A stretch of DNA of 64,000 bases, from positions 5,871,404 through 5,935,403 of the forward strand of contig NZ_CP042914.1 of assembly GCF_008065135.1 (NCBI RefSeq), read 5' to 3'. Below, in pieces: positions 8,443-17,263 of this stretch. The stretch comes from Roseimaritima ulvae (GTDB taxonomy: Bacteria > Planctomycetota > Planctomycetia > Pirellulales > Pirellulaceae). The translations under genes and the position numbers were made by a program. The notes under the pieces were generated by a model. That model was not told where the DNA came from. It saw only the letters and a program-made list of their open reading frames with translations, and ran no database searches. Each line of letters starts with the position of its first letter. The stretch's first letter is position 1.

Positions 8443-10299
8443 CTATGCAGGCGAAGTGATGGCGACCACCGGCGGCGAGGGCGGCGCGGGCTCGCTGGGC
8501 CGTTCCAAGACGGTGTCGACCAAGAAGTACAGCAATCGCCGCAGCGGTTCACTTTCGATTTCATCGGCCACCGCTTCGGCCCGCTGCTGATGTTTGTCGA
8601 CCAATCGCTGAGCGGAATCGAAGGCGCCCGATCGCTGGTATAACTTGCGAACTTTGGCGATCCGTTGCAGCGGCGTCAGCGAGCAATCCTCGGCGACGGT
8701 CGACAGCAACTCGGCTTGATCCGCTTCCTCCAGCGAGGCCAGCGCCAATGCCCACAGCACCGTCGGGCGGCCGCCCAGCACGTCGCCGCCGGCCAGCAAT
8801 TTGTTGTCTTGATCGCCGTTCCAGTCGCCCAAATCATTGAGGATCTGGAAGGCCACGCCGAGGTTGCGGCAGAAGGTGCGAATCGCATCGACGTAGGGCG
8901 TGACGTCGCCGGCCATACGGATCCCGCTGTACAAAGCAGCTTCAAAAGCGGGCGAGGTTTTCAACGCGTAGACTTTCAGCGCGTCGATGGGTTTCAGGCG
9001 TTTGTCCAGCGAATCGCGCCAGATCAGTTCCGCCCCCTGACCTTCGGCCAAGCGGGTGTGGGCGGCGGCCAAGTTATCCAAAATGTCCGCCACCACTTCG
9101 GCACCGAGCGCTGCGGATTCACGGCTGACCAGTCGGTAGCCCATGCCGATCAGGTAGTCGCCGACGTTGATGGCCGTGGGCAAGCCGTAGCGATGGTGCA
9201 GGGCGGGTTGGCCATAGCGGTAGGCGTCGTCGTCCTCGATATCGTCGTGTACCAAAGAGGCTTTGTGGAAGGTTTCGATCGACATCGCCGCCCGCCGAAC
9301 CGAATCGGAAATCTGTTCCGTACTAGCCGCGCCATCGGGGCCGGTGCAGTGATCGCCCCGCAGCGCGTCATAGGCAGCGAGGGTAATAAAGGGTCGCGAA
9401 TGTTTGCCGCCGCGAGCCAAAAAGTCATACGCGATGGCTTCAGTAGCCGCAATCGGGTCCACGCCCTGCAGCGGTTGGTCTCCCTCGGGCAACGTCAAAA
9501 TCGATTCGCTCCGCTGCGGGGGCACGATCCGCTGCAAGGTGTCGCGTTCAAACAGGTTCGCGGCGGCTCGCATCAGGTGGACATACGAACGCGTCTGAGC
9601 CTGAGCGGGCCGATATTCGGTGCGCACCATTTCCGCCACCCAATCTTCGTCGACGCTGGTATTGCGGCAATCGCTGCTGAGCAGGGGAACGGCCATACAG
9701 GGGATTCCGGCCAGCAGAATTTTGTCGATCGCCTTTTCCAGCACATTCAGACAGGCCACGCCCACGATCGCATCGACGTACCCGCTGACGATGATTTTCA
9801 TCACTACCGGCGAGCCCTCGGCCACCAACACGCGGTAGCCCATAGCCTCGGCTTCGGCGCGAAAATCGGCGATCGAGCAGGCGCCGCAGCGTTTGCAGTC
9901 CATCCCGAACTGGTCATATTCGGCGGGGCAACCTTCGGCGTGTTTCAAACAATGGGGCAGCAGGAACAGCCGCCGCGAGGGCTCGACCGCCGCCACGGCG
10001 TCTTTCCAAAACGCGGTGCTGAGCATCACCATGGCCCAGCCCACGTAGCTTTCCGGCAAGCCGGCTTCGTCCAGCGTGCGGCGGGCCACCTGTTCCATTT
10101 GGTCTTTGGTCAGCGGCGTGGACTTATCCAGCCGTCCGGCCACCTCTTCACAGCGACGCCGTAGCGCCTCGCGAGCCTCCAGCGTTTCGGGCACCGCTTT
10201 CAGGTGGCTGGTCTTGCGTCGGGGGGTTCGGGCCAGCGTTTCTGCCGGAGCGGCGGAATTGGTCGCGGCATCGGTGGCGGGAATCGGCGCGGTCGACAA
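8443..10299 (-). CDS. DUF116-polyprenyl synthase fusion
   Basis: The protein has 618 residues in two parts. Residues about 40-265 look like DUF116, with the cysteine set [18 protein letters not shown]. From about 285 on is a trans-isoprenyl diphosphate synthase with GGKHSRP, the first Asp motif HDDIEDDD, and helix-rich partner residues. The second Asp-rich motif, normally DDxxD, reads NDLGDWNGD. This replaces the first Asp and could alter Mg2+ binding or chain length. Polyprenyl synthases condense isopentenyl diphosphate onto allylic diphosphates. TTG at 10299 has GAGGAA seven bases upstream and is chosen over TTG at 10314. The cyclase gene precedes it, so a terpenoid pathway is likely. Confidence 0.85.
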   Translation of the reverse strand: MSTAPIPATDAATNSAAPAETLARTPRRKTSHLKAVPETLEAREALRRRCEEVAGRLDKSTPLTKDQMEQVARRTLDEAGLPESYVGWAMVMLSTAFWKDAVAAVEPSRRLFLLPHCLKHAEGCPAEYDQFGMDCKRCGACSIADFRAEAEAMGYRVLVAEGSPVVMKIIVSGYVDAIVGVACLNVLEKAIDKILLAGIPCMAVPLLSSDCRNTSVDEDWVAEMVRTEYRPAQAQTRSYVHLMRAAANLFERDTLQRIVPPQRSESILTLPEGDQPLQGVDPIAATEAIAYDFLARGGKHSRPFITLAAYDALRGDHCTGPDGAASTEQISDSVRRAAMSIETFHKASLVHDDIEDDDAYRYGQPALHHRYGLPTAINVGDYLIGMGYRLVSRESAALGAEVVADILDNLAAAHTRLAEGQGAELIWRDSLDKRLKPIDALKVYALKTSPAFEAALYSGIRMAGDVTPYVDAIRTFCRNLGVAFQILNDLGDWNGDQDNKLLAGGDVLGGRPTVLWALALASLEEADQAELLSTVAEDCSLTPLQRIAKVRKLYQRSGAFDSAQRLVDKHQQRAEAVADEIESEPLRRLLYFLVDTVLERPSEPAPPSPPVVAITSPA

Positions 10300-10384
10300 G
10301 TCGGAATTCCTCAATTCGATGGGACTGCCAGGCGGGAGGTTGGATCGGCCGGTTGGTGGCTCGATCTACCAGGCGGGTGAGCGG

Positions 10385-12568
10385 CTAGATAGCATTATCG
10401 TCAGACTGGAGCAGCTTTAGAACCCGGGAAAGGGCGGCAGTGGCAAAAACGGCGGGGTATAAGGATTCGTGATACCATAGTTTCGCAAAGTAAAATCCGA
10501 TCGGCCAAGCCTCCCCGCCTCGCCCGGACTCGATCGCTTGCCGCAAGAACTCGGCTCCTCGCAGAACCGCTTCTCGCAGCAATGGCTCTATCTTACCCTC
10601 GATGTCGGCGGCTGTGGGCGACCCGCCATGGAACCCCGGCGAAGTCGCAAAGTTTCGTCGCTGTGACAGGACCGCCGCCAGCGCTTCGCAAACCACGGCC
10701 GTTTCTTCGATACTGCTGACAATCGTCTCGCCTGACGCATCTTGCGTGGCATGGCCGCGGCGAGCCAACCAGTCCGTCAGGGACGCACCGCCCCCCCAGC
10801 CGCCGTCGCGATTCTGCTTCTCGAGCAGAAACCGGCAGGCGGCGGCGATCCGCGGTTCGCTGCCGACACAGCCGACATCGGCATACGCCAACAGCACCCG
10901 GCCGGTGCCGTAATACGGATTCTCGTCATCGGGCAGGTCCTGGTTGCCAAACCACAGCGGCCGCCAACTGCCGTCGCCGTGCTGCTGCTTGGCCAAAAAC
11001 GCAAAGCCGCGATCGATGGCCCGCTGGACTGAAGGGGAAAGCGAGACCGGATGCGGTTGGCCTGGCCCCGGGCGATTCGCCCCGCCGGACTCGGTCCTTT
11101 CTGCCCCGCCGGACTCGGCCGCCGCCAGAGCTCGGATGGCGTGCGCCGTCAGGTCCACGCTGCTGCGGTCAAAGGGCAGCTTGCCCCAACCCCGACAGAA
11201 CGTCGGCCAGCCGCCGTCGCGGTTTTGCAACTGCAGCAACCAGCGGCGCGCAGCCGAGAACGCGGTGTCGATTTCCGCCGCTCGGGCTTGGGCGGGTTCG
11301 TATCGTTGGCGACAAGCCGCCAGGGCCAGCACGGCGCCCGGCGTATCGTCCCCGTCTGGAACCGCTCCACTTAAATCGCTCCAGCCCCAACCGCCGGGTT
11401 CCGCGCCGGTAAAGGGATGACGCTGCACGTGCTGACAACTCAAATGCCACCGCAGCAATTCCTCGCTGCACCACGAGTCACCATCGGAGTCGCTACGCCC
11501 ACGCATTCCACCGTCCCTCGGAGCCTTGGTGTCGACACGTTTTCCTTCACCCTCACCCTGGGAGGGTCGAGCGTCAGCGAGGGGAGGGCTTTCATCCGCC
11601 GCATGCAGGGCGAACATCGCCAACGACGTCACCCAAGTCGCCAAGTTGGTGTCGATTGGCCAACTGCCATCGGGCAAGACGCTGTCGAGCAAAAACCGCC
11701 GGCAGTCTTGGGCGACTTGGCAATCGCCGCGCTGCGTTGCCGCCAGACTCATCAATACAAACGATGTCAGCGGAGTGGCTTCCAGGTAGCCGCCGCTGTC
11801 GGGCTGCATGGCTCGCAACACGCCCATCGTGCGGTCGATTGCGGCGCTTCGCATCAAACGAATCGGCAACAACGCGGGTGGTCCCAGAAAATGCCGCGCC
11901 TGCCCGATCGCCACCAACGCGGGGACGGCGTAACTGACCACCGGCATTTGCAAGAAGCGATACATCGACTGCGGAAACACGGCTGCTTCAAAGGGCAACC
12001 GCGGCACCTGTTTCCAGTCCACCATGCCGGCGATCGCACAGTTGGTCATGATCGGTACGACGAAGGTTTTGTCTTTGCCGTAACGTCGCCGCAAACCCGC
12101 CAAGCCGTCGCAGGATTCGATGTACGCTTCCACACCCGCGACGTAGGACTCGGCGCCGCCCAGACACTGCACCTGTTCGGCCAGTCGCCAAGCGGCCAGG
12201 GCGAGGTAGCTGGTCGCGATGTTGGAATGGCTGCGGTCGGTATCGCCAAAGCCGCCATCGGCGTTTTGCTGGGCGACTAAATAAGCGATGCCGCCCGAAA
12301 CCAACGCTCGCAATCTCTCGCTCTCCTCGTCCGCCACCTGACCCTCGCGCAGTACGGTAGCCAGGGCGCTGACGGCCGTGGCGGTAGACAACGCTGAGGG
12401 AGACAACTCGCCGCACCAGTGGCCCGACGGGTTGCGGGCATCGAGTAATTGAGTCCGCCATCGATCGAGTGCCGCGTGGACGGTAGCAGCGTTTATCGGC
12501 GGCGCGGCGGGAGGTTGGGAGGCATCCAGGTGGGGCACAAATCGCTCGGGATCAGGAGGGGGCGTCAT
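10385..12568 (-). CDS. Squalene-hopene cyclase-like class II terpene cyclase
   Basis: The 727-residue protein has the class II catalytic motif as VPDGDDTPGA (DxDDT) and several QW-type repeats: QQNADGGFGDT, QNRDGGWPTF, QQHGDGSWRPLW, QNRDGGWGGG. The N-terminal SGHWCGEL matches the opening of squalene/hopene cyclases. These enzymes protonate a polyprene and cyclise it, usually on the membrane. Two low-complexity insertions are present: one before the catalytic motif (LADARPSQGEGEGKRV) and one rich in ESGGAERTESGG. The first matches a repeat family seen at 17022-17125, so the repeat has entered the reading frame. ATG at 12568 is preferred; TTG lies one codon before. Squalene-hopene activity is likely but not certain, since no squalene synthase is in the window. 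Confidence 0.82.
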   Translation of the reverse strand: MTPPPDPERFVPHLDASQPPAAPPINAATVHAALDRWRTQLLDARNPSGHWCGELSPSALSTATAVSALATVLREGQVADEESERLRALVSGGIAYLVAQQNADGGFGDTDRSHSNIATSYLALAAWRLAEQVQCLGGAESYVAGVEAYIESCDGLAGLRRRYGKDKTFVVPIMTNCAIAGMVDWKQVPRLPFEAAVFPQSMYRFLQMPVVSYAVPALVAIGQARHFLGPPALLPIRLMRSAAIDRTMGVLRAMQPDSGGYLEATPLTSFVLMSLAATQRGDCQVAQDCRRFLLDSVLPDGSWPIDTNLATWVTSLAMFALHAADESPPLADARPSQGEGEGKRVDTKAPRDGGMRGRSDSDGDSWCSEELLRWHLSCQHVQRHPFTGAEPGGWGWSDLSGAVPDGDDTPGAVLALAACRQRYEPAQARAAEIDTAFSAARRWLLQLQNRDGGWPTFCRGWGKLPFDRSSVDLTAHAIRALAAAESGGAERTESGGANRPGPGQPHPVSLSPSVQRAIDRGFAFLAKQQHGDGSWRPLWFGNQDLPDDENPYYGTGRVLLAYADVGCVGSEPRIAAACRFLLEKQNRDGGWGGGASLTDWLARRGHATQDASGETIVSSIEETAVVCEALAAVLSQRRNFATSPGFHGGSPTAADIEGKIEPLLREAVLRGAEFLRQAIESGRGGEAWPIGFYFAKLWYHESLYPAVFATAALSRVLKLLQSDDNAI
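11547..11590. repeat. In-gene copy of the CTCGCTGACGC palindrome family
   Basis: The sequence around TCGAGCGTCAGCGAGGGGAG within the cyclase gene matches one arm of the hairpin at 17022-17125. In the cyclase it is read as LADARPSQGEGEG without a frameshift. Confidence 0.7.
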
Positions 12569-12611
12569 CAAAGCGGCACGGGGACCATGGTACTTCCGAA
12601 GTCAGTAGATA

Positions 12612-12701
12612 GTAGGTCGGAACAAGCCGTGCGCCGTTCCGGCATAGCATTACCGTTTGATTGCCCATGGCCGGAACTGCGCACGGCTTGTTCCGGCCTA
12701 C
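12612..12701. repeat. 32-bp-arm hairpin between cyclase and HtrA genes
   Basis: The arms at 12612-12643 and 12670-12701 are inverted repeats of 32 bases with only a few mismatches, both reading GGAACAAGCCGTGCGC in the core, with a 26-base loop. It lies between the HtrA stop and the cyclase start. It looks like a short mobile palindrome (REP/MITE-like). Confidence 0.8.
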
Positions 12702-12717
12702 ATTGCTACGGACCGTG

Positions 12718-14187
12718 CTACGGGCGGATCACGATGAGGCGGCGGACGTTGCCGGTTAGCACGACCAGCTGGCTGGCTTTGCCTTCCGTGCGAGTCTGCT
12801 CGATGGCTTCGCGGAGGATCTGCACGTCGTCGGCGATTTGTCCGTTGACGGCCACGATCACGTCGCCGATCCGCAATCCGGATCGCTCGGCCAAACTACC
12901 TCGCTGGATCTGCGTGACGACCAATCCCGTCCGCAGGTTTTCGTAGCCCAGCTGCTGAGCGGTGCGTTCGTCAAGCGGTTCCAGGTCGGCGCCAATGCCC
13001 GACTCGCCGGCCCGGAACATCGCCATCGCTTCACTGCTGCGTTCGCCAAGCGTCACGGCCAAGGCAAGGCTCTGGCCGTTGCGATCGACCTGCATCCGCA
13101 ACACGCTGCCAGGGCGCCGCGAGGCAACATAGTTGCGTAGCGCCGAACTGGTGTTGATCGCCCGACCATCGATCGACAACACCACGTCGCCGGGCTGCAA
13201 GCCACCGCGGGCCGCCGGTTGTTCCTCCAACACGCTGCGAATCAGCGCTCCGGATTCGACCTTCAACGCAAATTCGCGGACGGTGTTTTCGGTCACGTCG
13301 CTGATTTGAGCTCCCAGAAAGCCGCGCTCGACCGATCCCGATTCGATAATCGATTCGATGATCGGGATCGCCATCGCGCTGGGAATGGCAAAGCCGATGC
13401 CGTTGGAGCCTCCACTGCGGGATTCGATCGCGGTGTTGATACCCACCACTTCGCCGCGCAGATTAACCAGCGGCCCACCGCTGTTGCCGGGATTGATGGC
13501 GGCGTCGGTCTGCAAAAAATCCTCAAATCCTTCGCCCTCACCAACGATCCCCTGAACGCGGTTTTTGGCGCTGATAATGCCGGCGGTCACGGTTTGTTCC
13601 AGACCAAAGGGACTGCCGATCGCCAGCACCCAATCGCCCACCCGAATCGCTTCGCTGTCGCCCATCTGCGCGACCGGGTACTGATTGCCTTCGATACGAA
13701 TAATCGCCAGATCGGTTTCCGGGTCGGTGCCGATGATCACGGCCGGCTTGCGGCGGCCGTCGCTCAGCTGAACCTCCAACTCATCGGTGCCGGCGACCAC
13801 GTGATTATTGGTCAGGATATAGCCATCGGCACGGACGATGACCCCGCTGCCCAAGCCCTCGCGTTCACGACTAGCCGGGGGCAGGCCAAAATATTGTTCC
13901 AAGCCACGGGGCAGCCGGCGATTGACCGCTCGTTCGGTCGCATGGGTGTGGATGCTGACCACCGTCGGCCGCATCGCCTCGGCTACGTTGCGGAACGACG
14001 AGGAGAGGTCTTGGGCGGTCGAATTGTTCTGATTTTCGACCTGCAACAAACGATTGGTAACCTGATTGGGATGAGCGTTCGCATCGTTTTGCAGGGCACT
14101 TGGCAAACTGATCACAACCCCGGTCAACAGACACCCGAACAGGGCGGCCCCGAGTGTTAGGCTAAGCGTTTTCCAAGCGTTTTGCAT
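12718..14187 (-). CDS. HtrA/DegP-family periplasmic serine protease
   Basis: The 489-residue protein has an N-terminal signal or anchor (TLSLTLGAALFGCLLTGVVISL). A trypsin-like domain follows with the triad His (TNNHVVAG), Asp (DPETDLAIIRI) and Ser (NPGNSGGPLVN). Two PDZ domains follow (QPAARGGLQPGDVVLSIDG and LAERSGLRIGDVIVAVNG). This is the Do/DegQ layout. It should degrade or hold misfolded envelope proteins. The ATG at 14187 has AGGAAG about nine bases upstream. The long upstream extension of the frame to 14760 has no homology. The TAG stop is embedded in a CCCGTAG sequence that also ends other genes here. Confidence 0.92.
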   Translation of the reverse strand: MQNAWKTLSLTLGAALFGCLLTGVVISLPSALQNDANAHPNQVTNRLLQVENQNNSTAQDLSSSFRNVAEAMRPTVVSIHTHATERAVNRRLPRGLEQYFGLPPASREREGLGSGVIVRADGYILTNNHVVAGTDELEVQLSDGRRKPAVIIGTDPETDLAIIRIEGNQYPVAQMGDSEAIRVGDWVLAIGSPFGLEQTVTAGIISAKNRVQGIVGEGEGFEDFLQTDAAINPGNSGGPLVNLRGEVVGINTAIESRSGGSNGIGFAIPSAMAIPIIESIIESGSVERGFLGAQISDVTENTVREFALKVESGALIRSVLEEQPAARGGLQPGDVVLSIDGRAINTSSALRNYVASRRPGSVLRMQVDRNGQSLALAVTLGERSSEAMAMFRAGESGIGADLEPLDERTAQQLGYENLRTGLVVTQIQRGSLAERSGLRIGDVIVAVNGQIADDVQILREAIEQTRTEGKASQLVVLTGNVRRLIVIRP

Positions 14188-14363
14188 TGTAATTTCTTCC
14201 TGTTGTGGGATGTCATCTTTACAAGCCAAACCGCCCTCGCCGCGCGTCTTCCACGCTGTGGAACACGTCCGCCGAACGGTTTTGTTGCCACGCCCTGCCA
14301 AATTATCAGCCGGCAGGGCGGCAAGCAAACAGCTCGGCAAAAAGTGCGCCAAACGCCAGTTTT

Positions 14364-14873
14364 TTAGGTCAGAGAATCGCGACCGGTTTCGCAGCCATCG
14401 ATGCGAAACGGCAGCTCGACCGCTCGCCGCACGTCGCCGCTTTTCCGTCGCGTGCCCTCGCGTGGCCAAGCCGTGATTTCGTCCAGTTCGGGCATGATCT
14501 CCAGCAATTGATCGCGCAACTGGTCCGAGATCCGCCGCATGGCCGCCGATTCGGCGTGGGCTCGCAGGCCTTCCACGGTTTTCATGACCCGCACCAACTG
14601 GGCTCGCTGCGACACCGCGGCGGCCAGCCCCTCGCTGGGTTCGGCTAGCAATTCCACGATCGGCACGTCCAGCGCCACCGCCCAGCGTTGCAGGGCCGTC
14701 AGCGTCAATTCCACATCGCCCCGTTCTTCCGCTTTTAATTGCCGCACGGCGGCACCACAACGCCGTGAAATGGTCCGCAAAGTCACACCCTGCGACTGCC
14801 GCACCTCGGCGATCCGGTCCAAGCGATCCGCCGCGGCGGGTAAGTCGTTGTCACGATCTTCCTGCGAATTCAC
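14364..14873 (-). CDS. XRE-type helix-turn-helix regulator
   Basis: The 169-residue protein has an N-terminal helix-turn-helix of the Cro/C1 type (RLDRIAEVRQSQGVTLRTISRRCGAAVRQLKAEERGDVELTLTALQRWAVALDVPIVELL). A helical C-terminal part follows, probably for dimerisation. GTG at 14873 is preferred because GAGGGG lies ten bases upstream and the HTH starts shortly after; a TTG just upstream is also possible. It lies directly upstream of htrA on the same strand, so it could regulate it or be co-transcribed. Its target is unknown. Confidence 0.75.
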   Translation of the reverse strand: MNSQEDRDNDLPAAADRLDRIAEVRQSQGVTLRTISRRCGAAVRQLKAEERGDVELTLTALQRWAVALDVPIVELLAEPSEGLAAAVSQRAQLVRVMKTVEGLRAHAESAAMRRISDQLRDQLLEIMPELDEITAWPREGTRRKSGDVRRAVELPFRIDGCETGRDSLT

Positions 14874-14949
14874 AAGCAAGCATCCCCTCGAGTGCGCTAG
14901 GGCCGAACGGCCGCGTAATAGGGTTCGATGCGGCGATCCCCCCAAAAGT

Positions 14950-14977
14950 TCCAAAGTCTGGCGACTTCGGCTACGGG
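14950..14977. repeat. 28-bp repeat overlapping the glycosyltransferase stop codon
   Basis: This stretch is identical (on the opposite strand) to 63667-63694. On the gene's strand it starts CCCGTAGCCGAAGTCGCC, and the TAG is the stop codon of the glycosyltransferase. The same happens at 63671 for the AmmeMemoRadiSam fusion. Confidence 0.8.
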
Positions 14978-15669
14978 CGCTCCGCCGGGCCATCATGACG
15001 CCGATAATAGGCGGCCAATCGATCGGGCGAACAGCCGCAGGCGTGGGCCACTTGCAGGCTCCAATTGCGAACCGTTTGCCGCACCACCCCGTGGCGTTGC
15101 CAGCGTCGCGGACTGCTCCAGACCGGCCCCGGCAGCAGCAGCGGCCAAGCGGTGCGGCGCATCCGCCGCGCTAACAACAGGTCTTCCATCAGCGGTTCAT
15201 CGGGAAATCCGCCTACCTGTTCAAACGCTTCGCGGCGAATAAACAGCCCCTGATCGCCAAACGGCAGACCCCGCCAGCGGACTCGCATCGCATCGCCCCA
15301 CTCGATACAGCGGAACAGCCACTGCGGCGCGTCGATACGATGCCGGAAAGCGCCGCCCCAGGCCTGCGGACGTCGCTCGAAGGCTTCGCGGATCTGCTCC
15401 AAGCAGTGCGGGCCCAAACGGTTGTCGGCATGTAGAAACAGCAGCACCTGACCGCTCGCCAGCGCCGCGCCGGCGTTCTGTTGACGAGCTCGCCCACTGG
15501 GACTGGTAACCACGCGAGCGCCGGCCGCTTGGGCTCGTCGCACCGTATCGTCCTGGCTGCCCCCGTCGACGACCAGCACTTCCATCGCCCCTTGTGAGCT
15601 CGCGCTGTCGACCGCCGCCGCGATCCCTTCCGCTTCGTTGATCGCGGGGATCACGACCGAGATTTCCAT
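14971..15669 (-). CDS. Family 2 glycosyltransferase (TIGR04283-like)
   Basis: The 232-residue protein has the GT-A fold signatures ISVVIPAINEAEGI at the N-terminus, VLVVDGGSQDDT, and LLFLHADNRLG where a DxD-like metal site is expected. GGAFRHRIDAP and GDQGLFIRREAFEQVGGFPDEPLMEDLLL follow. The HADN and GDQG-FPxxPLMEDL pattern fits the small TIGR04283 group. The acceptor is unknown. It is 21 bases downstream of the LptF/G gene, so a role in a surface glycoconjugate is plausible. Its stop codon lies inside an extragenic repeat. Confidence 0.85.
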   Translation of the reverse strand: MEISVVIPAINEAEGIAAAVDSASSQGAMEVLVVDGGSQDDTVRRAQAAGARVVTSPSGRARQQNAGAALASGQVLLFLHADNRLGPHCLEQIREAFERRPQAWGGAFRHRIDAPQWLFRCIEWGDAMRVRWRGLPFGDQGLFIRREAFEQVGGFPDEPLMEDLLLARRMRRTAWPLLLPGPVWSSPRRWQRHGVVRQTVRNWSLQVAHACGCSPDRLAAYYRRHDGPAERP

Positions 15670-15690
15670 GGGCGTCCTACGAGGAGCGGA

Positions 15691-16830
15691 TCAGACGTAT
15701 TGCACGCTGCGATAACGTGCATAAGCCAGCGGCGAGAGCAACAGGATGGGTACCCAGGCCGCCATCGGTGGCGTCAACAGATACCCGCTGCTGCCCATCG
15801 TGGCCGCCAGCGATTTGATGCCGAAAAACATTCCCACCAGAATCACCGCGTGGCCCACCAACACAAACAGGTTCTTGTCACCTCGCGAAACGGCCAGGGG
15901 CAGTCCCAACAAGACCAAACTGAAATCCAACAACGGACGCAGAAAGCGGGCGTGCAAATCAACGCGAACCTTACTGCTGGTATGGACCGCCGGATTGCGG
16001 ACCCGCCGCATCAGGTCGAAAATGGGCGTGTATTTTTTGCTCGATCCCTTGGCTTCCAACATGCTGATGTCCACCGAGGTCGCCACAAAACACTGCTGGG
16101 GCTGCAACCAAGCGTTGTCTTTGGACGTAAACAGCACTGGGCGGTCGTTTAGCCGCGCCGACGACAGCTCGTCGATCGCTTGCGGCCGAGCCACGTCGTT
16201 GAGCAGAAAGCCGGCCGGATGCTGCTCGTCAGCCGGCCGCCACACGGCCTGCCGGGCGTTCAATTGGCTGCCAAAACCAGGGTAGGCGGCGTGCAGGTGA
16301 AAAGCCGGATTGACCAACTGCTTGCCTTCGGTAATCAGACTTTTGCCCTCGACCAACACGCCGGCTTGGCGGTCGTAGCAGGGTTGCAGCGGACGTTCGG
16401 CGGTCGCCGCATCCACGTTTGGTCGGTTGCCCAGCTTATTGCGGTAGTGCGGCAGCACCCACTCGCGATTGACCAATCCCAAGCCCACGATCAGCAATGC
16501 CGCGATCAACATCGGCTGCAATAACCGCCCATGCCGCACGCCGGCCGCCAGAATCGAGGTCAGCTCGCCGCTTTGCCGCAACCAGCCGATCGTGAACAAC
16601 AACGACATCAACGCCAAAATCGGGCTGGTCGAATCAAAAATGACCAACAGGTAAGGCCCGTAATAATCGATCATCGCATGCACAAATCCTCCCTTGGCTT
16701 CGGCATGCTCGGCCAACGCTTCCAAATTGCTGAAGGCATGGAAGACCACAAAAATGCCCCCCAGACTGCAGAAACAAATCAGCAGCGTACGCAGGTACAG
16801 CATCAAGATGTAACGATCGATGCGGGTCAC
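15691..16830 (-). CDS. LptF/LptG-family LPS export permease
   Basis: About 379 residues with the typical start TRIDRYILMLYLRTLLICFCSLGGIFVVFHAFSNLEALAE. This is the first membrane helix of YjgP/YjgQ proteins. Two more N-terminal helices follow (LLVIFDSTSPILALMSLLFTIGWL and LLQPMLIAALLIVGLGLVNREWVLP), then a periplasmic beta-jellyroll, then three C-terminal helices. LptF and LptG form the inner-membrane channel of the LptB2FG transporter that pulls LPS out of the membrane. The start is uncertain: GTG at 16830 fits the family N-terminus, while the frame is open to a TTG at 16935. It complements the Kdo/Lpt operon at 2971-7674. Confidence 0.85.
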   Translation of the reverse strand: MTRIDRYILMLYLRTLLICFCSLGGIFVVFHAFSNLEALAEHAEAKGGFVHAMIDYYGPYLLVIFDSTSPILALMSLLFTIGWLRQSGELTSILAAGVRHGRLLQPMLIAALLIVGLGLVNREWVLPHYRNKLGNRPNVDAATAERPLQPCYDRQAGVLVEGKSLITEGKQLVNPAFHLHAAYPGFGSQLNARQAVWRPADEQHPAGFLLNDVARPQAIDELSSARLNDRPVLFTSKDNAWLQPQQCFVATSVDISMLEAKGSSKKYTPIFDLMRRVRNPAVHTSSKVRVDLHARFLRPLLDFSLVLLGLPLAVSRGDKNLFVLVGHAVILVGMFFGIKSLAATMGSSGYLLTPPMAAWVPILLLSPLAYARYRSVQYV

Positions 16831-16952
16831 GAAGAAATCGACAGGCAGAGGGGAGCGGAGGGAATCACAACAGACGCAGCGGATCGGTCGACCGCTGGCT
16901 TGTGAGTTATCGTCGCTCGAGTGCCTGTAAGGCAATACTGACTTAGTACGAT

Positions 16953-17170
16953 TAGAGACGCCTGACTTAGTAACATTGCACCCTCCCTCGGGACGTGAAA
17001 GGTATTACTGCAGAATTCACTTCACTCTCCCTCTGGGAGAGTCGAGCGTCAGCGAGGAGAGGGCGACCGCGCCGCTGCAAAAGAACCTCCCCTCGCTGAC
17101 GCCCGACCTCCCAGGGGGAAGGTGAAGCGTGGCCGTATGACATTTCATGCTATTAACTCAGGCGTCTCTA
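16953..17170. mobile_element. MITE-like 218-bp element with 13-bp perfect terminal inverted repeats
   Basis: TAGAGACGCCTGA at 16953-16965 is the exact reverse complement of 17158-17170. The similarity runs on inwards to about 25 bases with three mismatches. The interior holds a long hairpin (17022-17125). No ORF is present. Either a non-autonomous element or a nested set of palindromes would explain it. No clear target duplication was seen. Confidence 0.5.
17022..17125. repeat. Hairpin with about 40-bp arms (CTCGCTGACGC family)
   Basis: The left arm (from TCACTCTCCCTCTGGGAGAG) and right arm (to CCAGGGGGAAGGTGA) are imperfect inverted repeats sharing GCGTCAGCGAGG. A single arm recurs in the cyclase gene at 11547-11590. 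Confidence 0.75.
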
Positions 17171-17263
17171 TTGATCGCGAGCCCTCCTGCAGACGCCGAA
17201 ACTGACTGTTCGATCGTGAGCGGCGGAAAATTGCAAAAGTTAAAGTGCAATCGCCGGCATGGC

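Noticed and set aside
8665-10164. 499-residue plus-strand ORF opposite the polyprenyl synthase
   Set aside because: It is the antisense of a clearly recognised gene, is rich in His/Gln/Arg as expected from a GC-rich shadow frame, and has no domain.
13219-14160. 313-residue plus-strand ORF opposite htrA
   Set aside because: Antisense of the protease domain; no recognisable pattern.
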